Below the pieces are notes generated by a model. The model saw nothing but the letters and a program-made list of their open reading frames with translations, had not been told where the DNA came from and searched no databases. This document shows, piece by piece, positions 1 through 9,783 of a stretch of 51,846 nucleotides of DNA. Both the position numbers and the translations under genes were made by a program. Source of the DNA: Allomyces macrogynus ATCC 38327. Lineage: Eukaryota; Blastocladiomycota; Blastocladiomycetes; Blastocladiales; Blastocladiaceae. Numbering within the stretch: the first letter of the stretch is position 1; the number at the start of each line of letters is the position of its first letter. The stretch lies in the NCBI GenBank assembly GCA_000151295.1, contig GG745338.1:115364-167209 (forward strand). Reading direction: 5' to 3'.

Positions 1-1175
1 CAGCGGCGAGCCGATGCTCGATCAACGGTCGCGTCGTGAATACGCGCAGCACGCCATCGCTGCCGCCGACCGCGAGCCGCAGGCCCGCCGGGTCAGTACT
101 CAGGCACACGGGGTAATCGGACGCCGTGGTCTGGACGCGCAAGGTCAAAGGCCGATCCGGGTCGGCAAACGTCGCGGGCGCCCCACCGGCCCCACCACGT
201 CGCCACGGCCAAACGCGCACCATGCCGTCGTCGCGCGTTGCCGCAATCAGGAGCCGCGTCTCATCGACGGCCGAGGCGCTCCACAGCAGCGCCGTGACAT
301 TGTTCATCTTGACTTGCCGGTTGAGCGGGTGCGTGCCGACGAGCGGCGTGCGCAAAATGACCATGGGCTGGCCCGTCTGCAGGTTCCACACGCGAATCGT
401 GCCGTCACATGCGCCCGACGCGATCATGGTGTTTTCGCGGTTCACGGCCAGGCACTGCACGTCGCCGAGGTGGCCGCGCAGGCAGTGTAGCAGCCACCCG
501 GTCTCGGCGCACCAGATCTTGATGGTCCAGTCGTTGGAGCCAGTGATGAAGCGCTTTTGCGCGCGGTCAAACGTCATGCACAGCACCTCGAACGTGTGCC
601 CGACGACTTGGCCTATCGGCTCGAACCGACGCATGCTCGCCTCGAGCGTCACGGCACCGGGGCGGCCTTGCTCGCGGGCGCGTAGGCGATGAACTACAAG
701 TGGGTTTGAGGGTCATGGGTCAATTTCGGTCATTGCTCGACAGGTGGTCGAAAATGCGGCATACTCATGGACGGCGCGATCCGCTGGCGCGGCGGGTTCG
801 GAAACGCCAAGAGCGAAGAGAGCGACTTGGCCTCGATCCATTGTTGGGCAATGGTGGGCAAGAGCGGCGCCGGGAAGGCCTCGACGGCGCGTTTCTACAA
901 AGTGGCGGACGCACCGGTCAGGCACTTGATTTGATCACTGTGCGCATCACTCACTCTTGGCCCGCTCGGCTGAAGCAATGGGGCGGCACGCACCAGTTCG
1001 CGCGGCGTGAGCGATCGCTCATTGCCGCGGAAGGTGAGCGTGCGGGGCAAGAAGCCATTTTGGTGTGCGGACGCGAGCAGGTCGTGGGCGACGCGGTCGC
1101 CGCCGGGCAAGGACGCGAGATAGTCGCCGACAAGGAAGATGAGCTGGGCGAAGCCGGCGGCGATTGCTGTGGTCA
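1..1175 (-). CDS. BRWD/PHIP-type WD40 protein, N-terminal part (partial)
   Basis: The visible exons are about 955-1175, 765-894 and 1-693 on the minus strand; the gene runs off the left edge. The first exon encodes a LisH-like helical head (FLVGDYLASLPGG, then ANGFLPRTLTF-like text) that aligns with the N-terminus of the PHIP/BRWD family. The last exon encodes WD40 repeats with the phrases FITGSNDWTIKIW and AVNRENTMIASGACDGTIRVW. The AVNxENTMIAxG phrase is typical of PHIP/BRWD repeat 2. These nuclear proteins bind histones and act as CUL4-DDB1 substrate receptors or chromatin readers; a bromodomain, if present, lies outside the window. The start is not resolved. The first exon appears to begin at a cag acceptor near 1175, and an upstream ATG exon between 1176 and about 1510 could not be joined in frame. 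Confidence 0.72.
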
Positions 1176-2491
1176 GTTCGGCAGCATCACCTCGAGTGCG
1201 AAATCAACGCGAATAAACGTACTTCTGATCACGGGCACGGGTTGCGCGCGGAAAACGAGCAATGAAATCGGAAGAGAGCATCGAGGAGGGTAAAAGTGAT
1301 TGTGGTTGACGACGTCGCCGCGAGAAACGACGTGGTCGAACCGCAGCAACAAATGGACCACTGATGAGTCTTCTGCTACCACGCGCATCTCCACGACGAC
1401 TGCCAGTACGGCGACGAGCGAGAACGTACCGCCCGTGAGCTGGTCGCCATGGTGGTTGTTCGTCGCGGCGGCCATTGTGGCGACGATGCTGCGCTGGTCT
1501 GGCTTCATTGTGTTCGAAGTGGTGAGTCAACACTCGAACTGAACCGAACAGCCAAACTGAACGAACTGAACACAACTTGAACACACACACGGCTCGTCTC
1601 GTCGCTCAAGAGACCACTTGGCGGGCTCTTCAATCCACCACGGCGCGCGCAATTCTACTCGCAATCACCACCTACTCAGGGCGATCGGGAGCAGAGACCG
1701 TGGCGGACGCGGTGCCGGTCTCAATCGTGCGATTTTTCCGGGCGGGTCCCGGGTTGAAGCGCCGTGACGGTGCGCAAGCGCGAGATTGGTACAGTGCGGG
1801 GGGTTAGGAAAAGTGATCGTTCGCTTGGTTTTGGGGGCCGAAAGTCGGCGGGGATGGCCAGTTTGAACGGCCTTGAGCTTGGTGCCTTTTTGAGGGCGTC
1901 TCACTGCACTCAAGTGCACGGCTGCACACTTCGGCCGTTTGCGCGTCACCTCATCGTCACGTCGCCCCCCCTGCCGACATCGTCGCCTGCGCTCAGGTGA
2001 AGTTGGTGGTGGTGGTCGAGGATTGCCGTCGCGGGCCAACAGCTGCCACGGTTGTCAAACCTCACTTTGACCGTCACGGCTTATGAAGAGAGCTTTTGCC
2101 CACACTTGCGACCTGACCTGTATTCCCACAGCGCGCATGGGCGCGCTCTAGTTGCTGCAAACGATTGGCGGGAGCTCAGGGCGTTCGGCTCTTGGTCGCC
2201 GCGGCGGGCCCGGCCAGATCTCGAGCGGCGATGGTCGCGCTCGGTGCATTGGACACAGCCTTGCAGCACAGCATCAGACTCGGTCGGAGAGAATATATTT
2301 ATTGCCTTCCGGCCGAAATGGGCGCCGGAGTTGCGGTTGGTGGGTGGGGCAGTCGACGAGGGGGTCGAACGGGTGGAAGTGTTCAAGCTGGTGGACTTGG
2401 ACGTGGTGAGCGGCGCCGTCTCCCGTCCCGCCCGCTGCACGTTCAGCACAACTTCACAGCAACTTCAGCCTTTGAGTCCAGCAGCAGCAAC
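1176..2491. other. Divergent intergenic region and unresolved 5' exons
   Basis: This region lies between the BRWD-type gene (minus) and the AP endonuclease (plus). The 5' exon or exons of the BRWD-type gene must lie in about 1176-1510. Open frames exist there on both strands, but none has a recognisable domain and none joins convincingly. No clear TATA box or RNA gene was seen. The stretch at 2052-2491 is open in two plus frames that run into the AP endonuclease, probably 5' UTR rather than coding. Confidence 0.4.
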
Positions 2492-4452
2492 ATGCCGCCG
2501 ACCACCCGCAGTCGCGCCGCGCCCGCAAAGACTGCCACGGCGAGCGGCACCAACGCGAGCGATCCGGCCGCGAGCACCATCAGCGATCCTGGCAAGGCCG
2601 AACCGACCACCGCATCAGCATCAGCACCGACCCGCCAAGCGACGACGCGCGGCCGCGGCGGACGTGGCCTTGGACGCGGACGTAAACGTGGGAGCGCAAC
2701 GGGCTCGAAGCCCCGCGGCAAGGCCGCGATCACCAGTGATCGCTCCGTCGTTGATCAGTCCGACAGTGACCTGTCGTCGGCCGACGACTTCAAACCGGCC
2801 CCCAAGAAGAAGGCCACCAAAAAGAAGCCAGCCGCTCGCGCCGACGACGCCGACGACAGCGAACTGTGCTCGTGCGCGAGCCGGTCCGCGGGCGAGTCCG
2901 ACACGGGGTCCGGGTCCGAATTTGAGGACGACGAGCCCGAACCCGTCAAGGGCCGTAAGCGATCCGCCAAGGCAACCACCATATCGACCCGCACTGCCGC
3001 AGCTCGCGCCAAGCGTGCGAAGACGGACCAGGACGACGCGGAGCCTGAAGGCGACGACGGCGAGCAGGAAAAGCCGGCCAAGAAGACGACCAAAAAGGGC
3101 GTTGCTACCCCCAAGAAGCCACGCGTGAGCAAGAAGAAGAGCGCCGATAACCCCGACGAAATGATTCCCCGGCTGCTCAACGCGCGCAAGCTCGTTGGCG
3201 CGCACGTCTCGGCCGCCGGCGGGCCCGAAAACGCCGTGAAAAATGGGCTCAAGATTGGGTACCTATGCTTGTACCGTGTTGACGACCTGAACGTCGTCGA
3301 CTCATTTGACCTCGACCCGCATCGCAGCTGCAACGCCATGTCCTTCTTCCTCAAGTCGTCACGGTCCTGGAAATCCAAGCCGCTGAGCGACGAGTCGATT
3401 GCGGCCTTCAAGCAAGAGTGCTCGACGCACGTCTACGACGCGGCCGTGACCATGATCCCACACGGGTCTTACTTGGTCAACTTGGGCAATCCCGACGCTG
3501 GTACGTCGTGTCGGGGCATTCTTTGGACAGTGCTCGAGTCACAATCACTGAACGCTGGAGATTGTCGAATGCAGAGAAGCGCCACAAGAGCTACGAGTTC
3601 TTCCTCGACGAGATGCAGCGGTGCGACGCGCTCGGTATCAAGTTCTACAACTTCCAGTTGGTATCTCGCCCCGTTTCGGCGCTTAACGTTGCCATTGCAC
3701 TGACACTTTGCTTCTCCACCGTGCTAATAGCCCTGGATCCACGGTCGGCGAGTGCACCGAGGACGAGTGCATCACGCACATTGCGACCGAGGTCAACAAG
3801 GCGCTGGCCGCGACGACGTCGGTCATGGCCGTGATTGAGAACACCGCGGGACAAGGGAACAACGTGGGGTACAAGTGGGAGCACCTGCGCGACCTGATTG
3901 CGCAGATCAAGGACAAGGATCGCGTCGGGGTCTGGTACGTGTTTCGATTATTTGCCACCCGGCCGATGATTCAGGGGCTCACGATCTGCTTTCGACTCCA
4001 CTTGTAGCCTTGACACATGCCACTTGTTTGCGGCCGGGTACGATATCCGCACGCGCGAGGCCTACGAGGAGACGATCCGGGAGTTCGACGCGCTCGTTGG
4101 GCTCAAGTACCTGAAGGCCTTCCACGTCAACGATTCCAAAGGCGATTTGGGTTCGTTATTTCGCTGACCGTCGCCGACCTGGATTGCAACCCCCCCCCCC
4201 CCCCCCACCTCCACTTCCCCCATTTCCTGGCCCCCATAGGATGTCGCAAAGGACCGACACGCGCCGCTCGGCGACGGCAAGATCGGTCTCGAGCCTTTCA
4301 AGTATTTCATGCAGGACCCGCGGTTCGACCATCTCCTGTTCATTCTCGAGACGCCCGAGGAGGACAAGTGGCCCGCGGAAATCGCGCTCCTGCATTCATA
4401 CATGAACAAGACCGGAACGCCAGAGAAGGAGGGCCAAGTGGAGCAGAATTAA
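2492..4452 (+). CDS. APN1: AP endonuclease, endonuclease IV/Apn1 family
   Basis: This is a class II apurinic/apyrimidinic endonuclease of base excision repair, a Zn-dependent TIM barrel. Exons are 2492-3258, 3328-3500, 3575-3656, 3731-3934, 4008-4150 and 4240-4452, giving about 526 residues. The first 220 or so residues are a Ser/Lys/Glu-rich tail with Lys-rich clusters ([10 protein letters not shown]), probably disordered and nuclear-localising. The catalytic barrel starts at [12 protein letters not shown] and carries the family signatures [58 protein letters not shown] and [12 protein letters not shown], which hold the metal-binding His, Glu and Asp residues. The ATG at 2492 opens the frame that reaches the barrel. 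The last junction (4150 to 4240) is one base out of frame if the obvious gt and ag sites are used, so the model needs checking there. Intron 5 contains a run of 17 C. Confidence 0.9.
4190..4206 (+). repeat. Poly-C homopolymer, 17 nt
   Basis: This is an uninterrupted C tract inside intron 5 of the AP endonuclease gene, part of its pyrimidine-rich region before the acceptor at 4238-4239. Its length is prone to sequencing error, but it is intronic and so does not explain the adjacent frame conflict. Confidence 0.9.
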
Positions 4453-4557
4453 ATGGACAAACATTTGGACATGAGCAAGCAATCCATCCACAGGTGGTTC
4501 TAAATTTGCGCGCCGCGTTCAACTGCGAGTGCGTCATGGCGCGGTAGTCGGCCGTGA

Positions 4558-5148
4558 TCAGTTTTTCTGCGGGCGGTTGTGGTGCTCCCGCTCTGGCACC
4601 GAAAAGCTGGTCGGCGCACTCGTCGCCGTGCCCGGTGCTGCCGGTTCGTCAGCGTTCGGGTCGCCGAGAACGTGCGCAAAGTCGACGGCAGGTGGGTAAG
4701 GTGGCGGCGGCGCATCCGCGAACGGGTCAGGTACTGGTGCGGGTGCCGGCGACCACGCGGATGCGTCAGCGTCGGCGGTCGAGTCGGCGCTTGATGGGGC
4801 GAAGCGGCGGTCAGGTCGGCGGCTCGGCCGGGGCGATGACGGGGTCGGCGTCTTTGAGATGGTGGCCATGGCTCGTGGACTGCCCGGGTTGCTGGGTCGG
4901 CGAGCACTGGTTGGGTTGAGAGCATGGCTCGGTTCCTGGGAAAGGACCAGCGGGCCGCCGGCCACGACGATGCGGTTGTCGGCGCGATTGGCCGCGCGGC
5001 CGTTCGCAATCAGGTGAAGAGCATAGTGCTTTATGGCGGAAGGAGATTGCAGCAAGTTTGGCGAGCGTTTTGTTGAGAACCAAGTAGGATTTGTGTTGTC
5101 GATCACGATGGCGACGAAGGACGTGTTGTTGTTGATCTTGCCGGCCAT
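4558..5148 (-). CDS. Short protein with a TFIIH Tfb4/p34-like N-terminus
   Basis: This is an uninterrupted 196-residue frame from ATG at 5148. Residues 10-65 (FVAIVIDNTNPTWF, then KHYALHLIANGRAANRADNR and IVVAG) resemble the first strand and helix of the von Willebrand A-like domain of Tfb4/GTF2H3, the TFIIH subunit that pairs with p44/Ssl1. The rest is Ser/Pro/Ala-rich, with a possible faint match to the following loop (FAHVLGDPNADEP). Tfb4 proteins are usually about 280-340 residues and end in a C4 zinc finger. Neither the rest of the domain nor the finger is present, because the frame stops 105 bp from the end of the convergent AP endonuclease. It may be truncated, a pseudogene, or an unrelated protein. 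That it is a gene is moderately likely; the family call is tentative. Confidence 0.45.
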   Translation of the reverse strand: MAGKINNNTSFVAIVIDNTNPTWFSTKRSPNLLQSPSAIKHYALHLIANGRAANRADNRIVVAGGPLVLSQEPSHALNPTSARRPSNPGSPRAMATISKTPTPSSPRPSRRPDRRFAPSSADSTADADASAWSPAPAPVPDPFADAPPPPYPPAVDFAHVLGDPNADEPAAPGTATSAPTSFSVPEREHHNRPQKN

Positions 5149-5294
5149 GGATCACCAGAACATCACCCGCCATCCCCACATTCGGCTCTGTTGACTGTTC
5201 TCGCTTCCCTCACATTCGACCCTCAACAGCGCAAAATAGATACAATCTCGACCATACAAACACAAACCGCCCCTCTCCACCCAACTCCTCCTCC

Positions 5295-7364
5295 TCACAA
5301 CGCCAGCGACTTGCGCCGGAATACGCGCTGCGGGCGCAACTCGCGCGCCCACCGCCCGACGCGGCGCCAGTGCTTGTACCCCGCAAACGCGTGCGCGCGG
5401 ACATGGCTGCGCAACAGCAGCTGGTACCCGATCGCATGCAGCCGCGGCCGCGACGGCACCGTCACGCGCGGCTTCGTACGGCGTCCCGCCCCGACCGCCG
5501 AGGGGACGGGTGCGAGATCCTCGGTCGGCACGACCACGGCGGCCGAATCGGCCGGCTTGGCGCCCGTGTGAACGGCGGTCGCGGTCAAGATCAGCTGCGC
5601 GGCGGGGGAGGACTTCGGGTTGAGCGGCGCATCGACCCAGACCGACCGCACGTGCGCGGCCGGACTGGCCGCCGTGCTCGTCGTCGTCATCGTCGTCGCC
5701 GTCACGGTGGACTCGAGCGAGACCGACGGTACGGCACCGCTGCTCGCCGCGGCGGCCGCCTCATCGAGGTACTTCTGCGCGACCGCCGCAGCAGTCGGCG
5801 TCCGTTCCAGCAACCGCGTCGCATATGCCGTCGCGCGCGTCACTTCCCCGCGTCTGCCAAGTGCAAGCATCAACTCCTGGTGCGCGCGCGCGCCCGGTGC
5901 GAGCTTTTCGCGTTTCTTCAGGCACCCGAACGTCGGGTACAGCGCCATGGCGCGCTCGGCCGCGCGCACTTGGTCGTGCCGGCACAGGGCGCCAACAAAC
6001 ATGTCGAGCACGTGCCGCGTGCGCGCGACGGGTCGGCGTGCGTGCGTGGCGAGGTAGGCGCGCGTGTGTTCGAAGACCCGGAGAAGGTCGCCGTGCTGCC
6101 CGTGCGCCTGGATCATGTGCGCGTAGGCGTGCGCGTCGAGTGACCCGGGGACGTCGGCCTCTGGCCGCGGCGTGACAGAGAGGATGTCGAGTGCGCGATC
6201 GAGGTCGAAGACGGTGGTTGGTGGGGCGGGTTCGGCGTCCAGCTCAGTGGGTGCCGGGTGGTTCACGGTCGTGACGAGCGCGGCGAACGGGTTGGCCTCA
6301 TACCCGATCTCGTGGCTGATGAGCGCAAAGAGCTTATCGAGCGAGACGATAGCGCCGGCGCGCACGAGCAGGCGCATCAAGTGGAAGTACGTGAACGCAT
6401 TGGGCTCGAGGTGGTATTTGGCCACGGCGAGATCGTACCACCGCAACGCGTCGTCGACGCGGTGTGCGTTCACGTACCCGGACAGGACAGAATTGGCAAT
6501 TTTTTGCGGGACGGGCACGGCTGCGAGTGCCGCGCTCAGGTCAGTTGGCAGGTCATCGCCGTACTGCTGCCGCGCCATGGCTTCGAGAAACTGCTGGAAC
6601 CAAAACTCCATGCGCTTGACCTGCCCTGCGCGCGCGTAGAGGTCGATCAGGGCCGTGAATTCGTCGGTCGACTGTAGCGGCACCTCGAGCCGGCGCATGG
6701 TCGCGAGAATGTGTTCGACACGGTTCGTGACGAGGTAGAGTGGGACCGCATCGAGGCCGGCGGCCTTGGCAAACTTGTAGTTGGTCAAGGACTTGACGAG
6801 CAAGAGCATCTGGCCGTGCACTTCACGTGGCAAGAGGCCTGCGACAGGCGACGACGCGCGCGGCGGGACGGGTGCGCGGAACAGCTTGGCGTTCCAGGGC
6901 GCGCGACCTACGTCGGCGCGCGGAGCGAGCGTGGCCTTGCGCAAGTTCGTCAGTGCATAGTAGCACTGCCACGCGAGAACCGGGTCCTTGGCCGCGATCG
7001 CGGCCTGCAGGTCGGCAACGACCGTCGGCCCGAATCGTTTAAGCGGCGAGACGCGCGGTGCCGGTGCTCCTGGTGCCGATGCGCTGTCAGGAACTGGCGG
7101 AGCCTCAGGTGCAGGGCGTGGCGGCTTGAGTGACCGCCGCAGCAGCTGCAGACGGCCCGACGAAGCGGGATCAAATGGCGGGACCGGGACCGGCAGCGGC
7201 GCTGGCTGGATTGCGGGACTGGAGGGTACAGGCCCGTCGGCCGTGGCAACGCTCCGCGTCGTTGGGGCCGTCGTGGTCGGAGTGGCCGAGCGGGCCACGA
7301 GCTGGCGGAGGGCCGCGAGCGTGCGCGAAACGCCGTGCGGTCGGGACGCGGATGCGAGCAACAT
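5295..7364 (-). CDS. PPR-like, probably mitochondrial, protein
   Basis: This is a single-exon frame of 689 residues from ATG at 7364. The N-terminus (MLLASASRPHG, then LAALRQLVARSAT) is rich in Arg, Ala and Ser with no acidic residues, as expected for a mitochondrial targeting peptide, and is followed by a Pro/Ala-rich linker. The middle has helical hairpins of pentatricopeptide type, for example FTALIDLYARAGQVKRMEFW and NAFTYFHLMRLLVRAGAIV, each about 35 residues. Proteins of this kind bind organellar RNA and act in its processing or translation. The C-terminus is basic (RRVGRWARELRPQRVFRRK), which could suggest ribosome or RNA contact. The exact orthologue is not recognised. The gene lies 147 bp downstream in genomic order from the Tfb4-like gene, on the same strand. 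Confidence 0.75.
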   Translation of the reverse strand: MLLASASRPHGVSRTLAALRQLVARSATPTTTAPTTRSVATADGPVPSSPAIQPAPLPVPVPPFDPASSGRLQLLRRSLKPPRPAPEAPPVPDSASAPGAPAPRVSPLKRFGPTVVADLQAAIAAKDPVLAWQCYYALTNLRKATLAPRADVGRAPWNAKLFRAPVPPRASSPVAGLLPREVHGQMLLLVKSLTNYKFAKAAGLDAVPLYLVTNRVEHILATMRRLEVPLQSTDEFTALIDLYARAGQVKRMEFWFQQFLEAMARQQYGDDLPTDLSAALAAVPVPQKIANSVLSGYVNAHRVDDALRWYDLAVAKYHLEPNAFTYFHLMRLLVRAGAIVSLDKLFALISHEIGYEANPFAALVTTVNHPAPTELDAEPAPPTTVFDLDRALDILSVTPRPEADVPGSLDAHAYAHMIQAHGQHGDLLRVFEHTRAYLATHARRPVARTRHVLDMFVGALCRHDQVRAAERAMALYPTFGCLKKREKLAPGARAHQELMLALGRRGEVTRATAYATRLLERTPTAAAVAQKYLDEAAAAASSGAVPSVSLESTVTATTMTTTSTAASPAAHVRSVWVDAPLNPKSSPAAQLILTATAVHTGAKPADSAAVVVPTEDLAPVPSAVGAGRRTKPRVTVPSRPRLHAIGYQLLLRSHVRAHAFAGYKHWRRVGRWARELRPQRVFRRKSLAL

Positions 7365-7930
7365 GGCCCGAGAAAATAATCTTGGGTGGTGGGGTAATCA
7401 AGACAAATCAGGCGACAGGGGCCTGATCGGGTGCCGGGTGGGCAGGTCGGATCCGGGCCGGTGCGCGCGTGGTCTGGATCGCGTTGCGGTGGGGATGGCT
7501 TGCTTGAGCCTGATGCCTTGCAGTCCTCGTTGCGGTCGGTGGTTGGTGGTTGTCGGTTGTGGTGGAGGCCGTCGCCGTGATCGTAGAGCGTGGGTGCTGC
7601 CAGTGGTCGGTGGTGGTGGGTCGCTGGTCAGACCTCCCGCTGGTTGGCCGTTGTTGGTTGGTGGATCTTGCGCCGCTCATGTGCGCCCACGCGACGCGTC
7701 GCAAGTGGCTTGTTGGGCCACGGTCGCGCACCGTCCTCGCCCGTTTCATTCCAGGATCTTGTTGCATGTATTCGTTGTTGGTCGCTCTTTGATGAGCCGA
7801 GAACAATGCCCGTGTTTTGTTGGCGCACTGCCCTGGAACGCAAGGAAGGGCGCCGCGGAGCACTCAAATGCATGCCCTTGTCGTCAGGCTCGATCGGTGC
7901 TTTGGCATTTATGCATATTTGAGATCATCA
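7365..7930. other. Intergenic region, 566 bp
   Basis: This lies between the PPR-like gene start and the quinone oxidoreductase stop, both on the minus strand. It should hold the PPR promoter and the oxidoreductase 3' UTR. It contains short G/T-rich simple sequence on the plus strand (ggtggtgggt, gttggtgg types). The open frames here have biased, low-complexity translations and no domain. The element gcataaatg, about 20 bases past the oxidoreductase stop on the minus strand, could serve as a poly(A) signal. Confidence 0.5.
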
Positions 7931-9199
7931 TCAAATCTTGAGCAAAATCTTGCCCACGGCCTTGCGACTCTCGAGCTCCTCGTGCGCCGCGGCCGCGTTG
8001 GCGAGGTCAAACACCTTGTGAATGCGCAGCTCGAGCTTCTGCGTCTTGATCAGGTCAAACAGCTCGGTCGCGTCTAGATCGATCGTGGCACCAGTTGAGC
8101 GTGCTTATCCCGAAAACAAGGCGGCCAACGAGGGATATTAAACGTACACGTCTTGAACTCGTCCTCGGTCTGAATGTACTCGAACAGCGTCGGCCGCAAC
8201 AGGTAGACGTTGCCCTTGCTCAGCTTGAGCAAGTCCACGTCCGGCACCTTGCCGGACGCGTTGCCAAAACTGACCATGTACCCCCGGCGCCGCAGACTCG
8301 CGAGCGACGCGTCAAACGTGGCCTTGCCGACGCCATCAAACACGGCGTGCACGCCTTCGCCGCCGGTAATCTCCTTGACGCGCTGGGCAATATCTTCGCG
8401 GTCGTACCGGATTACATGGTCGGCACCCAAACGAATCGCCTCGGCGACTTTCGCGTCCGACGAGGTAGTCGCAATCACCTTGGCGCCGAAATGCTTGGCG
8501 AGCTGCACGAGCAGGCCGCCGGTGCCGCCGGCGGCCGCGTGGACGAGGATCCAGTCGCCCTGCTTGACGGCGTAGCCGAGCTTGACGAGGGTCAGGGCCG
8601 TCAGACCTTGCAAGAGCGAAGCGGCGGCCGTGTCGAGCGGGACATTGTCAGGCACGACTTGCACTTTGGAGGCGGGCACCGCCGTGTACTCGGCGTAGGA
8701 CCCGGGACCGATCCAGGCGACGCGGTCGCCGACCTTGAGGCCCTTGACCTGGTGGAGAAGGTGGGCCGCGCCACGATGAGTATTGGAAACGCGGAAAGAG
8801 GAGAACAAGTGGAGGCTTGCCGCGTACGCCGTCGCCCACAGCCTCGATCACGCCAGCACCCTCACTAAATCGAATCCACTAATGCTTCAGTTCCCGCTCT
8901 ACCCGATCACTACAAACCATGGCAAAAACACGGTACCGGCCCGGAATAAACGGCAGCGGCAGCTTGTAGAGCCCCGTGCGGTGGTACGTGTCAATGTAGT
9001 TGAGTCCCGAATACGCGTTCTTGACAAGAACCTGGCCTGCAGGTTTCGAGTTGGCGGTCGGTGAGGAGCCCGGCTTGGGCACGACCCAGGTGCCAAACGC
9101 GTCGAGGACCGCACCGGCAGCGAGCACGGGGCGCGCGACCGTCGCGATCTTGAGCACGTCGACGCCGCCCGTGGCCGCAACTTGGATGGCCTTCATCAT
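7931..9199 (-). CDS. NADPH:quinone oxidoreductase (zeta-crystallin type, MDR superfamily)
   Basis: This NADPH-dependent quinone reductase belongs to the zinc-free branch of the medium-chain dehydrogenase/reductase superfamily. Exons are 8937-9199, 8828-8864, 8148-8748 and 7931-8073, in frame, giving 347 residues. The GroES-like N-terminal half carries [20 protein letters not shown] and, across the junctions, [18 protein letters not shown] then KVGDRVAW, the quinone oxidoreductase signature. The Rossmann half carries [22 protein letters not shown], the nucleotide-binding AAxGGxG motif, and [14 protein letters not shown]. The C-terminus ends [13 protein letters not shown]. Exon 2 is only 37 nt. 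The start is one of two adjacent ATGs at 9199 and 9196. The gene is divergent from the U5 snRNP WD40 gene. Confidence 0.93.
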
Positions 9200-9545
9200 C
9201 TTGGCAGTCGGTTTGAGGGTCTGGTCTGGTTTGGGGGCGGGGAGATGGACGCGTTAGATCGAGCAGGGACGGCTTGGGAGGCCGCGCGCAGCGGATTTTA
9301 TGGCCGCCGACGACGCAGTTGAGCGACACATGGCACCCCATGGTGCTCCGTTGGAACCGGACGCGACTCTGCGCGGGCCATGGCGCCATCGACGCGTCGT
9401 TGGTCAGCAGCAAGAGTCGGTCAGCGCATGGCGATCAATCGTGATCTTGCCTTCGGCTGTGCGCGTGTCTGTCGAATCCATGGAGAACTTGCGCGTGCAA
9501 ACCGACCTTGAGATCAATACCGACGGGCCGGTCTGGCGCGTGCTC

Positions 9546-9576
<31 letters not shown>

Positions 9577-9783
9577 CCGCGCTGGTGCAAATCTGCCAAG
9601 GAGAGGATCAGCCATGAGCGCGCAGGGTTGGGGCGCGCTGACAAGCCAGGCCAGCGTGCGGTGGATCGTGGGCAGGGATGCGTGCCACGGCCATCACCAG
9701 CGTGTGTGCCCGTCCACCGCCAGTGGTCTCGTCGAGCACGACCACCGACCGCCCACCAGCAGCGCGACCACAATTCCAGCACC
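9200..9783. promoter_or_regulatory. Divergent promoter region, oxidoreductase / U5-40K
   Basis: This 584 bp lies between two divergent starts, so both promoters should be here. No TATA box is obvious. It contains the hexamer microsatellite (GTGGTC)n at 9545-9576. No open frame with domain content was found. Confidence 0.4.
9545..9576 (+). repeat. Hexanucleotide microsatellite (GTGGTC)n
   Basis: About five tandem copies of a gtggtc unit lie in the divergent intergenic region. It is a simple repeat with no evidence of coding use. Confidence 0.85.

Noticed and set aside
7408..7863. Minus-strand 151-residue open frame between the PPR gene and the oxidoreductase
   Set aside because: It is Thr/Arg/His/Pro-biased low-complexity text with no domain; most likely intergenic.
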